Source: Varanus komodoensis (taxonomy: Eukaryota > Chordata > Lepidosauria > Squamata > Varanidae). Taken from it: a stretch of 64,000 bases of DNA. The notes under the pieces are model-generated. The model was given only the letters and a program-made list of their open reading frames with translations, had not been told where the DNA came from and did no database searches. How positions within the stretch are numbered: position 1 is the stretch's first letter; each line of letters starts with the position of its first letter. Shown here piece by piece: positions 11,400-21,660 of this stretch. The stretch covers positions 97,127,066 through 97,191,065 of the forward strand of contig NW_025335268.1 of assembly GCF_004798865.1 (NCBI RefSeq), in the 5' to 3' direction. Both the position numbers and the translations under genes were made by a program.

Positions 11400-11841
11400 A
11401 CAAGTATATAGCCATGACTAGTAAGGTTTATAGCCTTATACTCCATAAATTTGTCTAATCTACTTTAGAGAAAAATAGCTTCCTGTCTATTTTCTCCAAA
11501 CCATGCATTATCTTTATGCATCTCTTGTATCTGCCCCTAGACAGCATTGTGGCTGTGGCTGTTTTGGAGGTCTATCTGAGTACTTTACAATTAATTATTC
11601 CTCTTAGAACAGAAACAAATGGCTTTAAGCTGGTTTGCTTATTGTCTAGGATCTCAGCATCTCACAGTGAGGTGAGTCTTAATCATTTGGCATAATCCTA
11701 TATAGGTTCTTTACATGCTGGGTTTGTCAACCCTCTTTCTTACATTTAACTAGAACCAGGGTTTATCAGAAGAATTCCCAGTTGTTCCAGAGATTTTGTT
11801 CAACAGTAAAAGGGTCTGCTGGATTATTGCTACCCTCCTTT
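11400..11841 (+). other. Intron 8, unassigned stretch
   Basis: I see no gene or confident repeat between the DIRS fossil and the hAT remnant. Confidence 0.5.
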
Positions 11842-11842
11842 T

Positions 11843-12645
11843 AGGGTGGCAAGCATGAGGCCTGCAGGCCGCATGTAGCACTCCCCCCCCCCCCCGCCCC
11901 ACGCACTCATTGTCTCTGAATTTGCTGCTACAGTGGAAAAAGCACTGGTTGCTTGAAAAGAAAATACAAAGGGAACCAGCCCAATAGAAGCACAACCATG
12001 TTCCTAGAAGCTAGACTAGTTTGTGTTTTGTTTTGTTGTATTTGCTCCTGTCATTGTATCTCCAAATTTTGGCATCAGATGTTCAGGCTGTGGTGTAGTC
12101 TGAGTTGACAATAGAACTCTCCAACCCCCAAAACTGTCCATTCCTGTTCTACATTATATAAATCAATGTTCCTCAACCTGGCACCCTCCAGATATTTTGG
12201 ACTTCAACTTTATCTGCAGCTATCAGTGAACAGTGAAGAATGCAGTGAACAGGATTATAGGCAGTTTCAGTCAAAAACATGTAGATTACACCAGCTTAGG
12301 GAAGGCTGATGAGATTCTGTATGCCCTAAAGCGCTGTGATGGTCTGCTCTGACCTGTGTAACACACACAGTAAAAGCCAGGACATCCTTTTACCGCCTTC
12401 TTATGAGGATAATACCTAACTGACCCTTTAAAAAACAACATGATCTGTTTTCATCTTCTCCAAGATTATATAGGATGGGTAGCTGGACTTGCTCAATGGA
12501 AGAGCCACATGTGATAAATGTCAGATGAATGAGAGCTGCAAGTGGGCACCCATGGGCAGCGGCAGCAGGTGGTGAACAGTAAGTGGTGTCTGCAGGCTGC
12601 AAGCCACAAAATAAACTCAAAGAGCTGCATGTTTGGCCACCCCTG
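11843..12645. mobile_element. hAT-like DNA transposon remnant with GGGTGGC...GGCCACCCCTG ends
   Basis: The left end reads GGGTGGCAAGCATGAGGCC, then TGCAGGCCGCATGT, and the right end reads GAGCTGCATGTTTGGCCACCCCTG in two parts, inverted versions of one terminus. The interior holds a 14-base C run (about 11882-11895) and another palindromic MITE remnant (12164-12306). I found no clear 8-bp target duplication, so the two ends may not belong to one insertion. No transposase is recognisable. Confidence 0.5.
12164..12306. mobile_element. Palindromic hAT-like MITE remnant
   Basis: The left arm is CAACCTGGCACCCTCCAGAT followed by ATTTTGGACTTCAA. The inverted right arm, AGTCAAAAACATGTAGAT, is followed by CAGCTTAGGGAAGGCT. 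It is diverged and the target duplication is not visible. Confidence 0.5.
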
Positions 12646-12813
12646 TTATGTAGCCTACATTATAATGTTCCAACAGGAAAGGAGGCAGCAATAGGAAGGG
12701 CAGTTCTTCAGCTGTGTAATTGGCAGAATCTTCCTTTTAAACTAGTTTAGTATCTTTCATATGTAAAATTGCACTTAGATTATGAAGAAATTGGGGTTGC
12801 TTACCTATTATTA

Positions 12814-13162
12814 AGGGATGCAGGTGGCGCAGTGGTTTAAACTGCTGTGCTGCTGGGCTGGTTGATAGACAGGTCGCCGCTTCAAAGCTGCACAACAGGG
12901 TGAGTTCCCGTTGCTCTGTCCCAGCTCCTGCTAACCTTACAGTTCGAAAGCATGCAAATACAAGTAGATAAAAAGGTACCACTTTTTAAAAGGTGGGAAG
13001 GTAACAGCATTCCGTGCACTTCGGTGTTTAGTCATGCCAACCACATGGCCACAGAGACTGTCTGCAGACAAATGCTGGCTCCCTTGGCTAGGAAATGGAG
13101 ATGAGCACCGCCCCCTAGAGTCAGGCATGACTAGACTTAATGTCAAGGGGAAACCTTTACTC
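12814..13162 (+). mobile_element. Sauria SINE, full length with 13-bp target duplication
   Basis: The head GGTGGCGCAGTGGTTTAAA is the tRNA-derived box A region. The body includes AGTTCGAAAGCATGCAAATA and GGAAATGGAGATGAGCACC, and the 3' end AGACTTAATGTCAAGGGGAA, then ACCTTTAC, is the BovB-like tail that lets BovB mobilise this SINE. The flanks TTACCTATTATTA at 12801-12813 and 13163-13175 are a perfect 13-bp duplication. Box B is partly decayed. This family is specific to Squamata (and relatives), which is the best taxonomic marker in the window. Confidence 0.95.
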
Positions 13163-13639
13163 TTACCTATTATTATTTCCCTTCATTAGGAATATAACTG
13201 ACTTAAGTAACAGTTTCTCAGTGAAATGAAGGAACCAGAAACCAGTTACCATTTTAGGCCTCTAGACAGGTGCAGAGGAGGCTGGGGTAGAGCTGTGCAG
13301 GCTCAGTCCTGTATGTATGACAGAGCAGAAGAGTGTGATTCAAATAACATAGTTAATAGGAAAGATGTGCCCTTAATTTCCTGAAATAATTTTAGATTGC
13401 CCTCTGCTGTATAATAAAAATACTGCAATGTATTCTGGTTTGGGATAGGGTTAGCACATGAGTTTGTGATGCTTCGATTTCAGATGTTTGAGAAAGCCAT
13501 GCTCTGAACTGATATATGTCACTTACCATGAGGCAGATGCTTTTTCTGACTTCTCCATAAGTGCTCAAAATGTTTCATATATATTATCACAGTAACATTC
13601 ACACAACAACTCTGTAAGAGTGGCCAGAAATACAAATAT

Positions 13640-13830
13640 CATTATTAGATTGCATTTATGTCCTGCCTTTTTTCCTCTGGTGAGGAACTCAAGCTGGCCT
13701 GCATAACTCCATTTTATCCTCACAACAACAGTCCTATGAGGTAGTTTAGGCTGAGAGTAAGTGATTGGCTTCACGGCCAAGTGGGAACTAGTGTTAGGAG
13801 CAAGAGGGAAGCATTGGACAAGCATTCTCA
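13640..13830 (-). mobile_element. tRNA-derived SINE fragment (antisense)
   Basis: The order TTGCATTTATGTCCTGCC, ATCCTCACAACAACAGTCC, TATGAGGTAGTTTAGGCTGA and CACGGCCAAGTGGGAAC matches the body of the SINE at 7205-7440. The tRNA-like head is degraded. Confidence 0.7.
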
Positions 13831-14274
13831 CAGATTAATGGCTGCGTCCCAGACACTAAATCAAAATCAGAAAATTAAGAATATTTCAGTGAGATTGGCA
13901 TGGGTTAGCTCAGGGTCCTGAGATGAACTGGAAGAAGTGATTAACTCAAGGGCAGATGTTTCATTGGGCCAAGCATTTCCAAGAAGTAGAGCCAGTGGGA
14001 GGGGCTGCTGGGGATGAATTCTCCCCACCCCCCTGCTCTCAACCTCATGACAAGGTGTCAGGTGAGAGGCCTAGTTGCATGAGCAGCATGTAGAGAGGAG
14101 GTATGCTCTGAAGTTTGGGGCCCAGGCACGTTCATAAAGAGAATTACTGGAGGTAATCACTAGATTGTGTTCAGTAAACTGCTCTGTGCACGCTCAGAGA
14201 TCCATTCTGGGTGATTTATACTTGGAAGTAATAAAGAACATTTGGCAAAGAAAATGGCCAACTGCTGGTGATTG

Positions 14275-14357
14275 AAGGAGGAACCTTGGCTCACAAAAGC
14301 TAGAGTCCCAGATCCCCAGTCCAGCACTCTTAACTGCCATACCACACTGGCTCTCAA
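14275..14357 (-). mobile_element. tRNA-derived SINE head fragment (antisense)
   Basis: The sequence CCCAGATCCCCAGTCCAGC, then ACTCTTAACTGCCATACCAC, then ACTGGCTCTC is the inverted 5' head of the same SINE family. The body is missing. Confidence 0.65.
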
Positions 14358-15484
14358 GTAATCGAATAATAATGAATGCTGAGAAATTTTGAGTTACTTT
14401 AAGCCACCCAGGAAGTTCATGGCTGAACTGAGATTTACAGTGGACTCAGAACTAGTATTCCATACTAGTTTTTCTATAGTTTCAGTATGACTATTTAATT
14501 TTGTGTTTTCACTTTCTCCTCTGCCAAGCCCTATTACCTTGGAGAGAATGCAACAGCTGCCATTCCAGTTTGTTTTGCTGATATAGCAATATATTAGCAT
14601 TGCATTAATATGAAAATAAAAATTGTAAGATATTAGAAAAGTGCATGTGGATTTTTAAAAACTGGATCTAAGTCTTGCCTCTAACATAAACTTAGTGTGT
14701 GCTTTTGGACAAATCATTATTTCTCGGTTTCAGGTATTGCTTTCTCATCTGTAGAATGTGAATAGCATGGTCTTATAACTAATAATATCAGGTAGCTGGG
14801 GAGAGTTCCTGCTTGGGAGAGCACATGAGTAGCAAATTCTGGGAAGGTGGAGTGGTTGGCAGTATACACACCACATAGGAGATAGAACCTAGACTGGCCA
14901 ATGCTGTGTTAGGTTGTTCATCATTCCTTTTATATCCCTTTATGGAGAGTGCTAATAGGATTATAAAGGCCTTTGAGAAGCAAGATCAAAAAACGTAAGG
15001 TTTGCAGAAGTACAAAAGCAAAATAAAACAGTTTCCGAGGACTAGGCTGGAGCCATGAATTGAAACAACTCTTTTAGGAGGAATAATGAGACTTGTGTCT
15101 TTTAAAGAAGTAAATGGTGGCATGGTAACATGCTATGTTTCCAGATGCTTTTTGTCCAGTGGAAACTATGAGTTGCAGGGACAAGCAGGAACACTGCATT
15201 ACACATAAATTATGCCAGTCATTTCTACTTTTGATCAGCTTGTAGTTTGTTGGGTGCAGTATATGAACCAGGCTGATGAGTTGTTTAGGAGCTAAATAGC
15301 CCAGCGGTTAACATTTTTTAACTGCTTGGTTGTATATATCAGTCCTGGTTTGCACATCACACTTAAGAACCTATGAATAAGATGAACAAACGTAATGTGC
15401 ATGAATATACATAATATATTAAGCAAAAATGAAAGTGGTAAGCATGTGAGAAGTAGTGTTCTCACTGTCTGCTATTCATGCATG

Positions 15485-15515
15485 ACAAGCTATGGCTTAT
15501 TAAGCCATAGCTTGT
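15485..15515. repeat. Perfect 31-bp palindrome (15-bp arms, 1-base centre)
   Basis: ACAAGCTATGGCTTA is followed by a single T and then TAAGCCATAGCTTGT. The arms match perfectly. It may be the core of a MITE, but I could not find matching outer ends. Confidence 0.9.
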
Positions 15516-16210
15516 TGTTATTTGCAAACAGTCAGAAAATTCATTTCTGTGGTCAGCTTGCTACTGAAAGCAAGCAGGTGGATTGACTGGTTTCTTCTGC
15601 CACATCCCTTGTCAAGTGGAGATGGGAAATGTTTTATAAGGGACATATGGCTACATATGGATAGCAGGGAATGGATGAGCGCAGGTTATATAGTTAATTT
15701 TAATTAATATTTCATTTTTTCTGAAAGGAAACTTCTACAAAAGAACTAGTTCAGAAACATTTTTCTTGCATCGTAAAAAGCATTAGTATAAAGGCTGCTA
15801 GAATCTTCTATTCTTCCTTTTTAAAGAAGTTTTCCCCTTTTCTTTTTTCCCTCTTGTTGATTTGAACCATCTGGCACTCAGCACAGATGTTACTGTAAAG
15901 AATTGGTCCCTGGTTTAGCCAAGCTCCCTAGTACATGGTATTAGGTATATAAACTTTGAACTGACCACAGGATCACCATTGGAGAAATAGATCTTCCACT
16001 GTGTGTGGTCTTAAACCCTTCAAAACATATTCAAGAGACTTATTGCTACTTCTGATGTAGCTTCTTCTCTTATTAGCCTAGCAATGGCCCATGGACAAGT
16101 TTCTTCAGATTATATATATATATATTTGTTCATAGTTTTTTCTTGCATGGTATTTTTCCGTAAGGAGGAATGGTGTGACTATCAAACATGTAGGAAGTAG
16201 GGTCAGGCTT

Positions 16211-17385
16211 AGAATCATACAATAGTAGAATTGGAAGGGGCCATTGGGTCTCTTCTTGAGGCTAAACATGCCCATTTCTTTCAGTATCTCCTCACAGGGC
16301 TTTGTTCCAGTCTCTGGATCATCCTTGTCGTCCTCCTCTGAACTCTTTCCAACTTGTCTGCATCTTTCTTGAACTGTCATGTCCCAAACTGGTCACAATA
16401 CTCCAGATCAGGGGTTGGCAACCTGCGACTCTGGAGCCGCTCGTGGCTCCATCACTCAAAACACACGCCTGGCACAGCAGCTGATCTGCTCAAAGCTCCA
16501 CTCAGGAACCCAGCACTAGCTAGTTAATTAAATCAGCTAGTTAAGTACATCTCTGCATTCCTCTGCTAAACAAGCTTCCTGCAGGCTCTCATGTTACACA
16601 AAACAAAAAGGATGCTGAAAGGATTCTCTTTGTCCCAATGTAATCTCCTTCATCTGAATGTTAAAAGCTGGACCTGTCACAATTCATAGCACTTGACTGT
16701 TTATCTGCTAATCAGTCACTAAACACACCTATATCTCAGGCACAGCCCAGATCTGCGGACCCGCCCCAATTTACTGAGCTCCCCCACCACCAGGTCAACC
16801 ATGGATAAATCGAAGAAAAGTTTCTGAAGAAAACCAAACGTTTAATGATACATGGGTAGATTCATTTGCTTTTACTGCTGATGAATTTATGGGGTTTGCT
16901 GTTTAGTGCATGCAGCCCTTTAGCCCTGACTTTGACTCTTCAGGAAGCTGTTCTCCTATTCAAAAGATATGAAAGGAGTCCTACTAGTTTATAATGTAAG
17001 ATTAAAAATAACAGTTTTTAGTGACTGAACAAGAGCTGCAGCTAAATCATAATGAAGATATACATAGCATTAAGGTAAAAAACGATGTATGCAGTGTTAT
17101 CTTCATTTTAGATGTCAAAAGGGTTTTGCGGCTCCCTGTGTTTTCTTTTGTGTGGGAAATGGGCCCAAATGGCTCTTTGAGTGTTAAAGGTTGCCAACCC
17201 CTGCTCCAGATGAAGCATCACCAGTACTGAGTAAAGGGGAACTATTACTTCATGGAATTTGGAAGTGATACTTCTATTAATGCAGCCTAAATTAGCATTT
17301 GCCCTTTTTGCAGCTGTATCACATTGTTGTTCAGCTTGTGATCTTCGGTATACACACCACTGTAGATTTTCAATCTTTCCACAGC
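16211..17385 (-). mobile_element. CR1 LINE, 3' end, split by a hAT insertion
   Basis: Antisense CR1 3' end: AGAATCATACAATAGTAGAA, TTGGAAGGGGCC, then CATCCTTGTCGTCCTCCTCT, CTCTTTCCAACTTG and GGTCACAATACTCCAGAT. The CR1 text resumes after the hAT element (16409-17203) with GAAGCATCACCAGTACTGAG and ATTAATGCAGCCTAAATTAG. The segment at about 17950-20760 is probably the rest of the same copy. Confidence 0.8.
16409..17203 (+). mobile_element. hAT DNA transposon derivative (795 bp) with perfect target duplication
   Basis: Terminal inverted repeats are CAGGGGTTGGCAACC and its inverse GGTTGCCAACCCCTG. The flanking 8-bp duplication is CTCCAGAT (16401-16408 and 17204-17211). Inside, from about 16801, are remnants of a transposase N-terminus: MDKSKK, then after a frame change VSEENQTFNDTWVDSFAF, then TADEFMGFAV and a stop. 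This resembles hAT transposases of the type that gave rise to ZBED5/GTF2IRD2-like genes. Most of the transposase is missing, so this is an internally deleted, non-autonomous copy. It sits inside CR1 and is younger than it. Confidence 0.88.
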
Positions 17386-17786
17386 TGGGGACTGGCGAAA
17401 ACAGGAAAACCACCTTGGGGTCTGCTTAGGCAGAAACAAAAAGCACCATACACATAATGCAATATTATGTGTATTCGTTTCCAAACACAATATATAAAAG
17501 AATGAAAATTCTCCAAAACAACCAGAAACCAAGCAACAGAAAATGCCAACAAAAGAATAAAATACCAAAATCAGCACAGTGTGGCTTCCAGCCTGCTCCC
17601 ACCAAGCCATCTCTCATCTCCCTGGCCCCCTGGTGGCCCTGGGGTACTCCCTGTGAAACCAATGGCAACTGAGAAAGAGGTGGTGGAGGACACCAGCCCC
17701 TGTACTGGTCCATGGCAAGTGGGATGCACCTCCCCACACACAGACCAGCAGGAAATCTCCTGCAGACCAGTGTCTGAAAACCATTG
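17386..17786. mobile_element. Possible hAT-like insertion within CR1
   Basis: CR1-like text stops near 17385 and resumes near 17950. The intervening piece ends in GTCTGAAAACCATTG, which resembles the inverted CAGTGGTTTTCAGAC terminus of a hAT element, and its interior is GC-rich. The left end and target duplication were not found, so the call is tentative. Confidence 0.35.
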
Positions 17787-17803
17787 ATCTAAAGCAATTC
17801 CAA

Positions 17804-17936
17804 GATTTATTTATTTAAAACATTTCTAGGCCGTCCCATTCGCTGAAGCCTCGGGGCGGCTCACAACATAAATTAAAATATAATACATTCAAAATATAAA
17901 ACAAATTAACAATATAAAATAAGTCGCCCTGGCCAG
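17804..17936 (-). mobile_element. LINE 3' tail (GCCGCCCC type), antisense
   Basis: The inverted tail GATTTATTTATTTAAAACAT is followed by GAAGCCTCGGGGCGGCTCAC and an A-rich stretch, then GTCGCCCTGGCCAGTG. A close copy of the same family lies at 42711-42955. Confidence 0.75.
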
Positions 17937-20760
17937 TGCTTCTCACTTGCAGTCTTGTTGAGGCAAAACTCCCCATCTTGTAACAATGTATTTGGTTTCT
18001 TTTTCCTAGGTGCAGAACTTTTCATTTGCCCTTACGAATTCATTCTGTTGTTTTCAGCCCAGTACTCCAACCTATCAAAATCACCTGGAATCATCTTTCT
18101 GTCTTCCAGGGTATTAGCTGTCCCATCCAATTTTGTGTCATCTGCAAGTCTGATAATTGTTCCCTGTTCTTCCTCATCCAAGTCATTAATAAACCTATTG
18201 AAGGGTACTGGGCCCAGGAGTGAACCCGGCAGTACCCTATTTATTACTTAGTTCCAGTTTGAAAAGGTGCTGTTGATGAGTATTCTTTGGGTCTGATCTG
18301 TAGCCAACTGTGCATCCACCTAATAGTTGTTCCATCTCACTCACTTTTAGCTAGTTTGCTAATCAGGATGCCCTGGGGATCTTTGTCAAAAGCTTTGCCA
18401 AATCCAAGATATACTATATTTGCAGCATTCCTACAGTCCATCAGAGAGCTTACCCACTCAATACAAATCATATTAGTCTGGCAGGATTTGTTCTTGACAA
18501 ATCCATGTTGGTGTCTAGTAATCACTGCATTGTTTTCAAGGTGTTTGCAGACTGACTGCCTTATAATTGCTCCAGGATTTTCTCAGGGAATGATGTCAGA
18601 CTGACTGCTTTATAATTCCCAGGTTCATGTTTTTTCCCCATTCTTGAAGATAAGGACATTAGCCCTTCTCCAGCACTTCTCCTGTCCTACATGATTTCTG
18701 AAAGATAATATACAGTGGTTCTGAGAGTTCTTCCACCAGCTCCTTCCTGACTCTTGCATAGAGTTCATTGGGTCCTGGAGATTTGAACTCATTAACCCAA
18801 TTAGATTATCCTTAACCATTTGCCTGTCAATCTTGAGCTGCCATCCTGCTCCTTCAGCTTGTAGTTCCCCTTCATCAAGATGTTCATAGATTTTCTTTTG
18901 GGAGAAGACTGAGGCAGAGTAGGAATTGGGTGCATCTGCCTTTTCTTTGTCATCTGTTACCATTTTGACATTGACTAGCTGAACCCCCATTTCTTTCCTC
19001 TCTCTTTTACTATATATGTATCTGAAGAAGACTTTTTTGTTGCTTTTAACATCCCTCACTACCCTCAGTTCATTCTCTGCTCTAGGCTTCCTGACATCAT
19101 CCTGCAATTCCATACTTCCTGCCTTCCATACATCCCTGCAATTCTATACTACCTGTTGTCTTCTACCCCTTTTCCTTGTTGGAGTTGTTCATAATTGTGT
19201 CTTTGGAATTTCCACCCATCTTGGATCCCTTTCTCATTAGAGTCACTTGCCATGGAACTTTGCTTATCACTGTCCAGAGTTCATTAAAATTGGCTTTTCT
19301 AAAATCCAGGATACATGTTTGATACACTTGGTTTATGCTTCTTTTAGAATCAAGAATTCAAGAATGGAATGGCCTTTTTTCCTCAGGGTTCCTGTAGTTG
19401 CTACCTTGTCCACTAGGTTTTCCCTGTTGGTTACTATCAAGTCAAGGATAGCTGTTCCTCTTGTTCCTCCCTCCACTTTCTTCCAGAGGAAGTTATTAGC
19501 AACACAAGTCAGGAATCTCTTGGAGGGGCCATGTTTGGCAGAATTTGTCTCCCAACTGATATCAGAGAAATTGAGGTTCCCCATAACAATGATGACATGC
19601 CTTCTTGAAACACTGGCAATTTCCTATTCAAAGTTTCATTTTTATCTTCTCCTTGATGGGGTGGTTGGTAACAGGCTCCTATCACTGTGTTCCTTTTATT
19701 CCCTGCTCCATTTATATTAATTCAGATGCTCTTGATGTGGCTAATAAGCTCATCCTCCTTTATTTATATATATCCTTCAGTTGTTAAATTCCTGTCATGG
19801 GAGTCATTCCAACTTTCTGTTATCCCTATCAGGTTGTTTCCCACATTCTGGGCATTAGTATATAGTTGAAGTTGAAGACTGCATGCTTAATGCTTTAGCT
19901 TCCTTCCTACATATTTTGTTTTGGTTAGACTATTACTGGACAGTGTTAGAGCTGCTCTCTCTGTTGTGATGCTTAAGTCTTTGCCTGTTGTTACACCCAG
20001 GTGTACTTCCCCCTCCCCTGTAGGATTCAGTTTAAAACCCTCCAAATAAACCTTTTCATGCTGCAGCAAACATTCTTTCAAGTCCTTGTAAGGTGCAGCC
20101 CATCCCTTGCCAGCAGTTCATTTTCCAGGAAGTGTAGCTCAAGGCTCCAGAATCTAAACCTCTCAGTTCAGCACCACCTTTGCTGTCATGCATTCACTTG
20201 GAGTATTTTTCTTTCCCTGTCTATTCCTCTTCTAAGTACTGGAAGAGAACTGGAATAGAGAAAACTATTTGGGCCCCAAAGTTCTAGACTTTCCTCCCTA
20301 AACCTTCACAGTCTGGTGTGATTTCTTCAAAGTTCTATTTGGCAGTGTCATTTGTTCCCACATGTGTTAGAACAGGGGTCTCAAACTCAACTTACTTGGG
20401 AGCCGCTGGAAGTAGAGTCTGGGTGAGGCTGGGCTGCATCAAGTATTCCACCACCGCGGAGGTGGTGGGCCGCTCATCCCGCGGCCGGCCCGGGCACCGC
20501 CAGCGCTTTGAAGGCCGCAGGGCCCTTCCCCCGTGCCCTGCCCGTCCCAGCAATTGGCCCACGGGCCACGAGTTTGAGACCCCTGTGTTAGAAGGATATG
20601 TGTCAATGAGCTGTATGAGCCTTGGCAGTCTTTCAGTTATATCTCTAATCTGCCGTCCAGGGAGACAGCATACCTTACAAGTCCACAGGTCATCCTGACA
20701 TACATGTGTTTCCATCTCACGCAACAGGAAGTTTCCCACAAGGGTATTTATCACACAGTA
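17937..20760 (-). mobile_element. CR1 LINE, reverse transcriptase and endonuclease regions, antisense
   Basis: On the minus strand, 18337-18525 reads QHGFVKNKSCQTNMI and NIVYLGFGKAFDKDPQGIL, the palm region of CR1 reverse transcriptase (the second Asp of the usual YLDFSKAFD motif region is altered to Gly here). Upstream on that strand, 19333-19584 reads GNLNFSDISWETNS and GTAILDLIVTNRENLVDKV, the CR1 endonuclease. Stops and frame changes separate these blocks, so the copy is dead. A MITE is inserted at 20373-20585. The part from about 19870 onwards should correspond to the 5' part of the element but is less certain. Confidence 0.8.
20373..20585. mobile_element. hAT-type MITE, copy 2 (213 bp, perfect 8-bp target duplication)
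   Basis: It has the same ends and length as the copy at 2212-2424, and is flanked by TGTTAGAA at 20365-20372 and 20586-20593. It contains 15 CpGs. It lies within the CR1-derived stretch and is therefore younger than the CR1 copy. Confidence 0.93.
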
Positions 20761-20870
20761 CTCTTGATCATATCTTAAAAAATAAGTTATTAAACTGTAT
20801 TAAGTCAGGCTTCTCAAATAGCTTGATTCCAAGCTTATTTCACTAGCAAATAACTGCTTAGTTTAGAGCT

Positions 20871-20998
20871 GGAGTGTAAACTCTTCCAGAGAGTATGGCC
20901 TACAATTTCCATCTGCCCTAGGTAGCATATCCAGTGATGAGGAATGGTGGGAGTTATAGGCCAAAACATCTGGAGGGCCACAAGTTACACATTCCTGA
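20871..20998. mobile_element. Palindromic hAT-like MITE remnant
   Basis: The left arm reads AGAGAGTATGGCCTACAATT and the right arm GGGAGTTATAGGCCAAAACA, then TCTGGAGGGCCACAAGTT. The family resembles that at 4250 and 12164; the arms are diverged. Confidence 0.5.
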
Positions 20999-21568
20999 TA
21001 TAGAACAAATGTACCAATATCAATGCATTAATGCCAAAGACATGGTGGTGGTGCAAAACTACCAATCTTTATGATCAGAATCTTAAGACGGAGAAAAGTA
21101 CAAATTACCTAAATAAAGCTAGAATTCACAGCTTGATAAATTATGCAAGCTTTTCTTCTGAACCTAAGAGAAGGTGAATGGGAAAGAGGGACAGTTGAAC
21201 TATAAAGCCTTCCAAATTCATTGAAGGTCACTGAGGGAGTACCTCAGAAAAACAAATAAGATGTGAAAAAAAGAGCTCTCTTAAATATCATAACTCATAA
21301 TTTCTAAACTGTATGTGAAAGGTCAGTTCTCTGCCTCTTTGGCAAATCAGGCATCAGAAATAATGAAATGGGGAGAACTAGTGAGCAAAGAAAAACAGGA
21401 ATTTTCAGAAGGCCATCTATCCTGAATATTTTTTTTTCTTGCTAATGCTTACTATATAATGAATGTCAAAAGAAAGTTAAGAACTCTGTGGAACTTGGCC
21501 TTAGACTGCAAGTTCCAAGAAGCCTAGAACTCATGCACAAAAGTTACTATAATTGGCAAAAAATCTTA

Positions 21569-21660
21569 CACTGCAATCTTTGACAGATTTTACTTGGAAG
21601 TTAGCCTCACTGAACTCAATAGAACTTAGTTTTGAGGAGATAAGTATAGGTCAAGCATTG
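21569..21660. mobile_element. Small palindromic MITE (CTCAATAGAACTTAG core)
   Basis: The core TACTTGGAAGTTAGCCTCAC, then TGAACTCAATAGAACTTAGT, flanked by ACTGCAATCTT on the left and ATAAGTATAGG on the right, resembles a widespread squamate palindromic element. No duplication was confirmed. Confidence 0.45.

Larger units (their letters stand above)
13176..16210 (+). other. Intron 8, mostly unassigned, with two SINE fragments
   Basis: The stretch has no gene. It contains antisense SINE fragments at about 13640-13830 and 14275-14357, a perfect palindrome at 15485-15515, and an AT dinucleotide run at 16112-16125. Confidence 0.6.
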
